Positions 1-9,769 of a stretch of DNA of 64,000 bases are shown in pieces; position 1 is the stretch's first letter; every line of letters begins with the position of its first letter. A program made the translations under genes and the position numbers. This DNA is from Pseudopithomyces maydicus. Lineage: Eukaryota > Ascomycota > Dothideomycetes > Pleosporales > Didymosphaeriaceae. The notes beneath the pieces were generated by a model. It was given only the letters and a program-made list of their open reading frames with translations. It made no database searches and was not told the origin of the DNA. Where the stretch lies: the NCBI GenBank assembly GCA_026873275.1, contig JANTUC010000008.1:1426001-1490000 (forward strand), written 5' to 3'.

Positions 1-1385
1 TGCAGGCCGCGATGCTGTAAGGGATTGCCGACCAAAGCTGGGCCGCGTTCGCTGTATACCCAATTCCAGCGAGTATGGAAGGGAGCTGGATTTCTCAGCA
101 TACATTTTTGCAGTGTAGTGGTGAATATAACGTACGAAAAGACCAAACGAGTAAATCCCTGTCAGGAGGCCAAAATAGGCACTCGCGGAAAGCCATGTCT
201 GGGGACTTAACACAGCCCTCTTAACCTCTGACCAGGCAAACTTTTCTTCCCTAGATATGTAACAATACTTAGAAATGACCAATGTGCAACCAGGGGTGAA
301 TAGAGTTCGTACAATTCTTTGTCGCCTGTGCCATGTTCTACTCCTCTTAGTCGCTGTAACGCAAGAGCACGCTCTTCCTCCCGTAAAAATCTAGCAGTTG
401 TAATATTGTTGGGAAGGATGAGCATGACAGAAATCCCAACCAACATTGTCTGGCACGTGTCAGACAACAAACCTAAAATATATAGCACACAAGACAGTAT
501 ACACTCACAAAAATACCTTCAATGACGAAAATCCAGCGCCAAGGTGATAGACCGCCCCGGTGACCAACTTCCGCCATGGCGCGAGCTAGAAGCCCTGTGT
601 TCATTAGGTTGTGAGGTTCCCATCACATATGACTGCTTACCTCCAAAGGCACTGGAAAGGGATGTAGCAGTGTACAAGACTCCGATTCTCAGAGCAAGCT
701 CAGATCGGGTATATATTGTTGAAAGATACAAAACCTTGTAGTATTAGCAATTTCAAGCTGGCATTGGATAAATGTCCGGCCTACCATTCCAGGAAACAAG
801 CCCCCCTCAGCAAGACCAAGGATAGCACGAAGACTGACAAATTGGGAGAAGTTATGGATAAATCCGATGCACATGCATATCAAGCCCCACAAAAAAGCCA
901 TGACCCCAATCCATATTCGTGGGGTGACCTTCCTCAAGATGAGGTTACTTGGTATTTCCCTTGATGTCACAATAAGCGTCTACGCCAGGACTGTTTAGTG
1001 GTACATGTCACTCACCCTGCGATATAGAGAGGGTAGAAAGCGGTCAATCCTTGATTATACTGGAAGTTTGCCATCTTAAGATCACTTTCAAGGTGATATA
1101 GCTTTGCATTGCCGACATTGGTGCGATCTAAGAAGGAGCACAGCACCAGGAGAACAAATAGTGGTAAGATCCTACCAGTGTTTCAGCGGAAACAAAACAT
1201 GTAGCGCTTCAAGTAGGAGCTTACCTAGTGTCCAGCTTCCAGAGAAGCTTTTGAGTTGACGTCTGGAGATCTTGACGGTCACGTAGAATACTACTTGTAA
1301 TAGACTTATCAACATGACTATTGGAGGCGTGGTAAACTTGAATCGGCCCATCATCTACCTCTTTAGTGGAAATTGCAGGTGACAT
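1..1385 (-). CDS. MFS transporter, anion:cation symporter (Dal5/allantoate permease-like), 5' part
   Basis: Major facilitator protein of the fungal allantoate-permease group, expected in the plasma membrane for uptake of organic anions or amides; the substrate cannot be read from sequence. The start ATG is at 1385. Splicing at least six short GT-AG introns gives a continuous protein. Recognisable blocks are the first helix ending CSFLDRTNVGNAK, then EIPSNLILRK, the second-third helix block ending GLAEGGLFPGM, SELALRIGVLYTATSLSSAFGG, then WRWIFVIEGIF and YSFGLF. All are hallmarks of this family in the expected order. The gene runs off the window start, so roughly the C-terminal half is missing. 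No frame break is visible. It faces away from the monooxygenase gene at 3018. Confidence 0.85.
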
Positions 1386-1455
1386 GACAATACTGTATTG
1401 TAACTCGAGCAGTCGAATGTTTCTAGGTATTTACTGACTTATGCAAATGCGAAGA

Positions 1456-1522
1456 AGTGGGAGGGTAAAACCGAGAGTTTTGAGAAGCCTGGAAGTTCTT
1501 CCAGGCTAAGTCTACTCCCACT
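1456..1522. repeat. Nested inverted repeats
   Basis: A perfect 9-bp inverted repeat with a four-base loop lies at 1486-1507 (AGCCTGGAA / TTCCAGGCT). It is enclosed by an 8-bp inverted repeat at 1456-1463 and 1515-1522 (AGTGGGAG / CTCCCACT). A small AAAAC/GTTTT palindrome lies inside the left arm. It could form a branched hairpin, but no known RNA or element was recognised. Confidence 0.6.
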
Positions 1523-2918
1523 TTATGGCTTAAATAATCTTATGGATCAGAATCAGGGAAACAGAAGTAAGGCATGCCGCATTATATACCGGGGTTTCTT
1601 TGTTGGGAGTGATATGCATGCTTGATGACAGTAGTACTCGGGACCAGGGCAGAATCTCGATAGGGATTTTCTACCGGATCGTCGGTGCTAGATCAATGCA
1701 AATTTAGTTAGCCATGAGGGTATTCTATTAGCGCTTTCACGGTTACTTCGCAGGGGTCCAGCGACAGAGGGCTTGCATTATAATCTCATGATTCATTCTA
1801 CAGGTATGAGACAGAGACGCAATTTTACCAATTTACTATTCTATAACTTTGATCTAATGCAAGGGATTATCGGTGAGCTGATATTGTTTTCCAGTTGTCA
1901 GACCTATAATACGTGAGCTAGTTCCAGCGAATGCTCCTGCGTTGGACCCGAGTATAGGTCATTGGTTGGTCTGCTACCATGGGCTGGGTGCCGCTTCTAA
2001 TCTATTCGGTACGTTTTCGGACCGCCCATCTGCCGGCAGAGCGTTCACCGCTGTCAGTAATAAGCATTATGGAAGTTTTAAGACTCTGTGTAAGTTCTCA
2101 ATGTTTCCAAATTACAAATGCTCTTTCAGTAAAAATCGCTAGCCTTTGATCAGCTCGGCTGATTAAGCTATCGTAAACCCATCCACGTGATATATACATC
2201 TCTTCTCATATATCTTTCTATTATAGCATCTATAGTACTGATGCAGGTCGTGAACCTTAATAGGAATTGGCCTACGGTTTCTGAGAAACGCGAGAATCCA
2301 TTATGGCTTGAAAAAACAAAAAGGAGTTCTGGTCCTTAGATCTCAAACCATCCGAGAAAGGAACATCGAAATCATAGATCTGGTTGATTCTAAGCTTGGG
2401 TGATGAGCTTGAGGCTATCTGCAGTATGCTCGTACTCAAGTGCTGGACAGATCACGATCATGCATCGAGTCTCTCCACCTTCAAACACTTCCCGTTAGCC
2501 AATCACACATACGCGAATATTCAGAAGGGTCCATCAGTATGTTACCGAAGAAATCAATAATCAGCTGTTCCGTTCTTGTCGCACCTTGCCTGGGTAGACC
2601 AAGCGAGCTGTAGATGATGCATAGCATATAAGCCACCATTACCGAGGTAGTGAGAACAACGTTTTCGTACTTTCCGGAACACATGGAAGCAGATATGGAC
2701 GACATCAAATACTTTGAAACTTTATTAGCAGGCGGAGGGGTGTTTCGTGGCCGGGATTGGGTGTTGCGTGCACGGCTACATCGTATAAAGGTGGAGAAAT
2801 GACGTGCTCCGTAGATGCGATGCGACTACAACAACCTTAACGAGCAAGTACAGCAAAAGCAAAATTGAGTGATAGCCCACAAAAATGATCCAATTTGACG
2901 AGATCGGTTGATAAAATG

Positions 2919-2926
2919 TATATATT
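2919..2926 (+). promoter_or_regulatory. TATA-like box for the monooxygenase gene
   Basis: TATATATT lies about 90 bp upstream of the monooxygenase ATG at 3018, a plausible distance for a fungal TATA element. No transcript data support it. Confidence 0.4.
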
Positions 2927-3017
2927 AGAGAAGACAAGATCGAAATCTTGAGACTTTTCTCATTATCCGAGCCCAACAAGTGTGACGCTTTTCGTATCTG
3001 GTCCTGCAAAAAGTAAT

Positions 3018-4699
3018 ATGGGTTCTGTACCCGAGCATCGCCACGATGCTCTTGTAGTAGGCACTGGATTTGGAGGCCTCTACTCTATTCATCTCCTTAA
3101 ACAACTTGGACTCGATGTCGCCGCTATCGAATCCGCACCTGATGTTGGTGGTACATGGTACTGGAATAGGTGCGTGTGGATCTTCCATCAAATACTGTCT
3201 GATATGTGATGAATCAATGTGCTGAAATACTTCATAGATACCCCGGTGCTAGGAGCGATATTCACAGTCACGTTTACCGCTATTCGTGGGACAAGGAACT
3301 CCTAAAAGAATTCCCCTGGCCAAACAATTACCTCCACCAACCGGAACTTCTGGATTACTTCCAAGAGGTCGCACGAAAGCACGAATTATACCCGTTGATT
3401 CGTTTCAGTACCAAACTAGAAGGCGCAGAGTGGAATGAGACTGAAAACGTATGGAGAGTTAATACGAGCACCGGTCATACATACACTGTGCGCTATCTCG
3501 TCACGGCCGTTGGGATCCTGCACAACAAAAAAGTTCCCCAGTTTCCTGGGATAGACACATTCAAAGGAATATCCGTTCATAGCTCATCTTGGTCCCCATC
3601 AATCGAATGGGAGGGCAAGCGTATCGCCGTCATCGGCAGCGGTGCTTCAGGTGTTCAGATTGTCAGCAGTCTCAGCGAGAAGGCCAAGTCTCTAACACAT
3701 TTCATTCGACACGCACAATATGTGATTCCTTCTCGTTTCCGGGCAGTTGCTCCGGAAGAGAGGGAGAGAATCAATGAGAACTACGACAAGATCTGGGAGG
3801 ATGTGTTTCTCTCGAATACCGCCTTCGGTTTTGTAGAACCCGGACGCCCAACACTGTCACTATCGCCTGAAGATAGAGAGGTTGTTTTCGAACGATTGTG
3901 GAAAGAAGGAAACGGCTTCCATTTCCTGTTCGGGGGATTTTCGGACATTGCAACTAACGAAGCCGCCAACAAGGAGGCCATCAAATTCATTCATCGTAAG
4001 ATCAGAGAAACAGTGAAAGATCCGAAGAAGGCTCAGGTATTGACTTCAAGTGACTGGTTCGCGAGAAGGCCGTTGACGGATGACCACTACTACGAGCGCT
4101 TTAACCAGGACAACGTCTCTGCCGTGAATCTAAGAGAGACATCTATCACGGAGATCACTCCCGATGGCATCAGGACATCTGACGGGGTAACGCACGAGGT
4201 AGATCTCATCGTCTTTGCGACAGGCTTCGACGCTATCGACGGCAGCTACAATAAGCTCGGCATCCGTGGCCGTGGTGGTATTGACCTAGGAAAGCACTGG
4301 GAAGCCGAAGGTCCTAAAACCCACATTGGTGCCACCACCTCTCAATTCCCGAACCTCTTCTTCGTAAACGGTCCGGGGTCTGTTTTCGCAAACAATCCGC
4401 CTGTTACAGAAGTTTCTGCCGAATTCGCTAGAGATTTGATTGCCAAAACTGAAGAAGTGAGGAAGAATGGTGGTGTCGGTGTGGCTGAGAGCTTGGCAGA
4501 AGCAGATGACAGATGGCGAGAGCAGACCCAACAAGTTGCAGACGCAACTCTGTTTCCCAAGGCGCCTAGCTGGTTCTTTGGGGAGAATATACCAGGGAAG
4601 AAGGTAGCACCGAGGCTTTACTTTGGCGGCATCGGTAATTTCCGTGCAGCCGTGGCGGCAGAGAAAGCGAATGGATATCAAGGGTTCCAGTTTAAATGA
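3018..4699 (+). CDS. Baeyer-Villiger monooxygenase (FAD/NADPH-dependent)
   Basis: Flavin monooxygenase that inserts oxygen next to a ketone carbonyl using NADPH and O2. The model joins 3018-3169 and 3238-4699, with a 68-nt intron starting GTGCGT and ending CATAG, giving 537 aa, a usual length. The N-terminal FAD Rossmann motif is GTGFGGL, followed by DVGGTWYWNRYPGARSD. The BVMO fingerprint F-x-G-x3-H-x3-W is present as FKGISVHSSSW. The second nucleotide-binding motif is GSGASG, and the late FAD motif reads ATGFDAIDG. The C-terminal half resembles cyclohexanone/steroid-type BVMOs. A start at 3018 gives a short natural N-terminus. The substrate is unknown. It lies beside an MFS transporter, which could be a small catabolic or metabolite pair, but no other biosynthetic gene is close. 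Confidence 0.93.
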
Positions 4700-5174
4700 T
4701 AGGAGAAGAGGACACCAATTGGGATAATTGTTAATGTACTGCCATTTATTTTTTTGTCTTGACAGCTATCTTTGGTACAAGTTTTGAATATCACTGCATC
4801 TATCTACCAGAAGTGTGAAATACGCTTTGGTAACTAAAGCGATGAAGGAAAACGTCACAGACATAAAGCACTGGATATATATGTCAAACCCAAATTGCCC
4901 TAAAAATAAATTCAGAGAGAATACCATAAGGAAACACCGCGATACAATTGGTATTTCTTGGTCTGATGAATACTTTAGGTCTGGATTACTATTGGCTGGT
5001 GTTGTAATGATCTGGCCAGGTCCTTACGATGATAATTGAGCGACTGACACCACGATAAGACTAGTCATTATCTTCGTCAGCATACAGGGCTAAGAAGTAC
5101 GGTAGCCATAATGCCCTCACCTATCTCGTGGTCGAAAAACCTACACGACAATCACTTCTTCCGACACACTCTCT
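4700..5174. other. Intergenic, convergent 3' ends
   Basis: This 475-bp stretch lies between the 3' ends of the monooxygenase and the unknown membrane protein. It is AT-rich and should hold both 3' UTRs. No gene or RNA was recognised. Confidence 0.5.
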
Positions 5175-6077
5175 TCAACTGCTTGTATCAGATTTTCCAG
5201 CACTTTGTCTTCCTCTGTTCTCGCTCTTTTCTATTGCAGCAGCGGAGGTCTTCTCTGTTGTTGTAGCGGAAGTCTCACGAGATTTGCCGTCCGAGCGAGA
5301 AAACAATCCTATGATTGCACGGGTGATACTTGTTCCCGCCAAATCCGTCACCGACGAGATCAAATGTATCACAAGACACACAAATTGCATTCTCCTCATC
5401 CAGACCTTATTTTCAGGGAACGCTTCCCAAGACCTGAGATAGAGACAGTATACACCGACGGCAATGCTGACGAGAAGATGTGCCTTCCTCGAGCGTCGCA
5501 TTATGCGCGTCCCAGACAAGTCTTGGTCACCTTGCTCGACATGGCCCCAAAGCTTGCCGAGGTAGCTGTACACAAGCGCCCAGTGGGCTTCGTCCAGCGC
5601 TGCGAACCATTTCCATACCAGTGTTGGCGGATTCCTGGATAGCATTACCTGTATGAACGGAAGTGGCGTTTGTTCATCGAGAAATTTCAGATTGGGAATC
5701 GATTTCGAGCGTTCCGATGCGGGAAACGCAAAGTAGTCGAGATCGAGCATTATGTAAAGTCTGTTTATCCAATATATTGTGTAGAAATGCTCGTCTTCGA
5801 CGGTAAGAATCGATGGGGTGAGGTCCAACAACGCTGCTGAGTACCAGATGAGGAACAGGGCATGGAGACGTGAGTTCCAAACCATTAGAGGCTGGAATCT
5901 GGGGGGCAGGGAATTCTTTTCTAAATACAGTTTGCCGTAGATAAGCCCGCCGAGTAATGCAATGTAGGCCACACTAACACTGGCCCAGAAGGGTGAAATT
6001 TCGTTTAAAAGGGACGTTATTTTGTCCATAGTGAGGAAGAAAACTCGGTGAACGATTCCAAAGTAGTTTTTAGACAT
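5175..6077 (-). CDS. Uncharacterised multi-pass membrane protein
   Basis: Single-exon open frame of 300 codons starting with ATG at 6077; an alternative in-frame ATG gives MDKITSLLNE 16 residues later. I do not recognise a family. Four hydrophobic segments are visible: FWASVSVAYIALLGGLIYG, LHALFLIWYSAALLDLT, HLLVSIAVGVYCLYL and MQFVCLVIHLISSVTDLAG. An aromatic, tryptophan-rich stretch lies between the second and third (LVWKWFAALDEAHWALVYSYLGKLWG). The last 40 residues are polar and rich in Ser, Thr, Glu and Lys, so a cytosolic tail is likely. The layout resembles small fungal integral membrane proteins of unknown role. The neighbouring GNAT gene is on the same strand but shows no functional link. 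Confidence 0.7.
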   Translation of the reverse strand: MSKNYFGIVHRVFFLTMDKITSLLNEISPFWASVSVAYIALLGGLIYGKLYLEKNSLPPRFQPLMVWNSRLHALFLIWYSAALLDLTPSILTVEDEHFYTIYWINRLYIMLDLDYFAFPASERSKSIPNLKFLDEQTPLPFIQVMLSRNPPTLVWKWFAALDEAHWALVYSYLGKLWGHVEQGDQDLSGTRIMRRSRKAHLLVSIAVGVYCLYLRSWEAFPENKVWMRRMQFVCLVIHLISSVTDLAGTSITRAIIGLFSRSDGKSRETSATTTEKTSAAAIEKSENRGRQSAGKSDTSS

Positions 6078-6411
6078 TGGAACAAGCTTCAGGATTTATT
6101 TACAATGCGGAGCTAACTTCGTATCTGGATGGGGTTGCACAATGGTGTCATCGTGCTGGACTGCAGGGGCAGAAGGCTGTGATTGGAAGTTTATTTCATC
6201 TTCTGCTGGCTCATAATCAGTATATGCCTTGGCACGAACCATGTAGCATGACTTCAGTACGCATATGGCGGAACACTTCTGGGATAGCTATTGGGTAGTG
6301 GGCAAACTCGAATGCAATGTGAATGGTAATGCGAAAATGACTTCAGGTTGCATATCAGGATAGTAGGGGAGTGGTAGGCTGAAAGTCATCGGTGAACTGG
6401 CGTTTGCCTTC

Positions 6412-7294
6412 TCAAAGCATATCCGCGCCCTTAACCAACACAATGTACTCGCACCCCCAGGCAACTCACCAAAGGGCCACTGTACCCCCTTATCCTTCAC
6501 CTGCTGCAGAGCAGCCAACGGCTCAGTGTGATCAACCCAGAAAGAGGTATCTGCACAGCAAAAACCACTTTCCATGCCACTGCCACTACCAAAGAGCGCG
6601 CCTGTAAGCTTGGCACCCCTCACATAATCAATGGGCGACGTCTCAATAATGCCTTGGGCATGCAGCCGCACCATATCGAAATCAACCTCCTCAATACCTC
6701 CACCAAAGGCCCGAAGGGCGGCCATAATCGAATGCGGATGCGAAGAGAGAATTCCAAAAGCGGCATCATCCTTACCAGTACGCAACTCACGAAGAATCTA
6801 TATATATCAGACGTGTGTGCGCATTATTGAGTAAATCAAGAATCTCACCTTCGTTGCCAGCTTCTGGCTTCGGAAAGCAGGCCTCACGCACAGCTGCGTG
6901 ACCCAGCACACCTGGCGACCCTTGTACTCCCACCGGGTTGCGAATGCATGACCCGCAAGCTCGCCGTTTGACAGCGCGCGCACGAAGACACTTTGAGTGC
7001 CCGGTCCCAGGCACTGCTCGCGCAGCCGCGCCGCTGACATCTTTACACGTTGACCTGTGTATGAAGTGCGTCAACATATATGTGCATGACAAGATTTCGA
7101 AACCATTTCCCTATAACTAGAATTTTGGAAGAGCAGGACATACCGGGCTTGCAGTATTTGCTCATCTTCTCAGCTGCAAGAGGGCCCCAGATACCGTATG
7201 AAGAGGAAAAGAGGGCAGCCGCATCCTCAAGCATTTCGGATGTGACGTCTTTGGGCTGGAACTTTTCGATCACCATCATGTTCGAGGTAGACAT
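6412..7294 (-). CDS. GNAT-family N-acetyltransferase
   Basis: Predicted acetyl-CoA-dependent N-acetyltransferase of about 245 aa; the acceptor is unknown. The start is ATG at 7294 (MSTSNMMVIEKFQ). Two introns (GTATGT..CAG after KYCKP and GTGAGA..TAG after KLATK) join three exons. The GNAT core is visible as GELAGHAFATRWEYKG (strand 4), WVTQLCVRPAFRSQKLATK (strand 4-5 and the acetyl-CoA loop) and DDAAFGILSSHPHSIMAALRAFGG. The annotated sequence breaks frame at the C-run 6454-6458. Adding one base restores PGGCEYIVLVKGADML and a stop at 6412, a natural C-terminus. Read without correction it would continue another 125 bp with low-complexity residues. The break fits the window-wide homopolymer pattern. 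Confidence 0.75.
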
Positions 7295-7500
7295 GATGAC
7301 TGTAGTCTGGTTTCGAGTCGAAGGGAATGGAGGGTATAAAGGATAGAGAAAAGGCCTGGCACGAATGGATTCTTGAATGACATGGTGGCACATCAAAATT
7401 CACAGGATGGTTCTAACTGGTTTCCATAGCCTGCCCAACCCTTTCGATAGGGTACGCATGGGCGGCTTCGGATTGTTGAGCCTTAGGACCACCTAAGATT

Positions 7501-7660
7501 ACTATGAGCAGTGCTTGGGTAGTGTAAAGCCCCCAAACAACATGCGGTCACTGGAAGGATAATTGAAGATGAAAGCAATATCCATTTTGCCTGGCAAGAG
7601 ACCAATCAGTGTTATAAGCCGTCCGCCAGAGTCTTCTCTTCCCGTGGGGTATTTGAGGAA
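7501..7660 (-). pseudogene. Decayed duplicate of the ISC1 3' end
   Basis: This segment matches the DNA at about 7990-8145, which contains the last codons and 3' flank of ISC1. Shared blocks include CTATGAgCAGTGCT, CATGCGGTCACTGG and GTCCGCCAGaGTCTTCT, at a spacing of 489-506 bp. On the minus strand it still reads REEKTLADGL-stop, against RQKKTLADSS-stop in ISC1. The copy has no upstream coding sequence and is diverged by substitutions and small indels, so it is a partial relic and not a gene. The 5S rRNA gene sits between the two copies. Confidence 0.75.
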
Positions 7661-7772
7661 GCAAAAAGTATTCTTGGTATCATATAGATCATGCACCTAG
7701 AACGTCTCTAGCCCTTCGCGCTAGGGTGCCGTAAGCTTAGTGTGTGCAACCAGGAACGAGTAAAAAAATATC

Positions 7773-7777
7773 AAAAA
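7773..7777 (-). terminator. Pol III T-run terminator of the 5S gene
   Basis: Five consecutive T on the minus strand directly follow the end of the mature 5S sequence, as expected for RNA polymerase III termination. Confidence 0.7.
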
Positions 7778-7895
7778 CATACAACAGCGGGGATTCGCTA
7801 GTGGTCACCCACCTAACTACTAATCCGCCGGTATCCTGCTTATATATGGCTGAGCGGACGGGAAGCCTAGTTCTCAAGATCCTATGGTCGTATGT
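7777..7895 (-). rRNA. 5S ribosomal RNA
   Basis: The minus strand from 7895 begins ACATACGACCATAGG and ends CCCGCTGTTGTATGT followed by a T-run, the typical ends of ascomycete 5S rRNA (119 nt). Conserved internal blocks are GGCTTCCCGTCCGCTCAGCC, TTAGTAGTT and GGGTGACCAC followed by AGCGAATCC. Helix I pairs ACATAC with GTATGT. Helix II differs from the Neurospora type I recall (GGUGUGG/CCACAC), but the replacement arms ATCTTG and CAGGAT still pair, so the copy looks structurally intact. Dispersed single 5S genes of several sequence types are usual in Pezizomycotina. Confidence 0.9.
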
Positions 7896-8103
7896 GAAAG
7901 ATAAGGGTGCTGAAACGCTTATGTAGCCTGCGGCACCGCGGATTTTCTGTCCATATTGAGCTGACCCATGCCAGAAATAACTTTAAACTGCTATGAACAG
8001 TGCTCGAGTAGTGCATGCTTGAGTTGCGCGGATTAACCCAAAAAAACATGCGGTCACTGGAAGTATGGTCGAAGAATGAATATCCATGTTCCTGCAATCA
8101 ATG

Positions 8104-9590
8104 TCATGAGCTGTCCGCCAGCGTCTTCTTTTGCCGTGCCAAAGCGCGACTTCTTGTATTTTCAACCTCCCACTTGAACTCTTTCAACGCCCTCAGCTCG
8201 CTGCTCACAAACAGCCCGCCCATCAACCCGTCAATGACTCCAACGCTCAAGCTCAACGAGCTGATCAACATGAGGATGAAGGCGACGTAGTTGTGTGGAA
8301 CCCACCACACGCCGATCAGGCATCCGACCGTGAGGAGGAACTGGTAGCCAAAATGGCCAAGCCGTAGTCGCCGCTGTAACCGCTCACGAGCATCGTACTT
8401 TGCGATAGTTGCAAGGATCTCGTCGTATGTCTCGATGGGTAGGTACGCCGCGGAAGGTTGCGACGGGCTATTCGACGGCACAGGTGGTGGCGCGTCCAAG
8501 TCACGAACCAGCGTGGCTTCGACGGAGAAGTGGTCGCTCAAGGAGCAGTGAAGGGTTGGATGTCGAGCTATCATTCCCACGTTCGCGTCCTTCAAGGTCC
8601 ATTCGGAACTCCTATCGCCAGGTGTTGCATCGTGTTGCAAGCCACCACCGAAGAAGATATAGTCCAAGCGCTTGGCATTTGGGTCGTCAACGGTAGGCTC
8701 TATCTGCACATTTTCCCCCTTGGCTAAGCGCTGGCTATGCGCTTTGTTCCAGCGCCAGGTGTTGAGCGCAGAGTCACAGGTGGCGCCGTTCTTGGTGAGA
8801 TTGAATTCTGCGTTGGGCATGGGGACATTTCGCAGTTGCTCTACTTTGTCTTTTGCGGCGCCGACGGAAGAATCAGGGTGGATGATGCGCCATACGTCAC
8901 GGACGGGCGCGTGCGTCTCGATAATACGGTGGGCGAGAGAGAGGGTATCATATTGAAGTCGCCCATGCCAATGACGAGGTGGCCGCGCTCAGCAGCGCCG
9001 CGCATGAGCTTTGTTATCTCCCATGCTTGGGCTGTGCGGTGGCATATGTACGAATCGTGCGGCTCGGCCTCGTAAGGAGCGTGGAGCTGCCGGGGTCAGT
9101 CTGCGTTCAAGCTTGACCAGATAGTTCATACATGTGTGCAGAAGACCTCGGCAACATCGTTTCTTGTAGGTCCCATTCTTATCCTCGCACATGCAACTCC
9201 TTTGCCCACAAACCAATCTCCCCTGTAGAAGGCCGCGGGTCTTCCATTGAGGGGGTACGGTGTCATGCTACTCTCTTCAATCGGCCATCTAGACAGTATT
9301 GCCAGCCCACCGCCGAAAATTCCGCTAAAGTAGAACTTCCCATAAGGAAGCAAGTGCTTTGTCTTCTCTCGAATAGCATTGTAGTCCTGCTGCGTCCAGC
9401 ATTCTTGTAGCCCTACAATGTCTGGCGGCGGGTCCGCGGCGGCAATCTGGTTCCCAATTTCGGTAAGGCGCTCATTGCGGAGCTTGGAGATGTACTTGAG
9501 GCCCCAGCAGTTGAGCGACAGGATCCGCAAGCTAGAAGGCGGCCGACTTGTTTCTTCGGCCATGAAGGGCGATTCTGGACGCTCGAGCAT
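8104..9590 (-). CDS. ISC1: Inositol phosphosphingolipid phospholipase C
   Basis: Neutral-sphingomyelinase-type enzyme that cleaves the head group from inositol phosphosphingolipids to give ceramide; the yeast protein acts at ER and mitochondria. The start is ATG at 9590 (an in-frame ATG at 9563 is an alternative). One intron, 9087-9131, interrupts after EVFCTH. The endonuclease/exonuclease/phosphatase fold shows LSLNCWGLKYIS, LQECW, GGGLAILSRWP, GDFNM and the catalytic SDHFSVEA. Two C-terminal membrane helices (FLLTVGCLIGVWW and YVAFILMLISSLSLSVGVIDG) are typical of fungal Isc1. About 480 aa. The frame breaks at the G-run 8943-8945; one added base yields NMIPLSLAHRIIETHAPV, the family pattern. 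It is divergent from the WD40 gene. Confidence 0.9.
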
Positions 9591-9769
9591 GGAGGGATTG
9601 GGGGACCCAGAAAGTTGGGGATGACGCTATACATAGTAAGTGCAGGGTCAGGGGTCCTTGCAGCAACTACGCGGGCGGTGACGCAGTAGCGCGGCAGAAT
9701 AATACCAGCTCGCAACCGTGTTTAGTGTTTCCCAGCCGCTGATTCTGCCCATAACAAACGTGCTTCGAC

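Larger units (their letters stand above)
1386..3017. other. Intergenic region between MFS and monooxygenase genes
   Basis: About 1.6 kb of AT-leaning DNA between two divergent genes. It contains a nested inverted repeat at 1456-1522, listed separately, and a TATA-like element near 2919. A 74-codon minus-strand reading frame starting with ATG at 2705 (MSSISASMCSG...) has no family I recognise and is not called as a gene. Nothing else convincing was seen. Confidence 0.5.

Noticed and set aside
1942..2142. 66-codon plus-strand frame in the MFS-BVMO gap
   Set aside because: It begins with a non-ATG codon and has no recognisable feature.
8943..8945. Programmed ribosomal frameshifting as cause of the breaks
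   Set aside because: Fourteen sites in unrelated genes lack slippery heptamers or stop-codon contexts; homopolymer base loss explains all with one rule.
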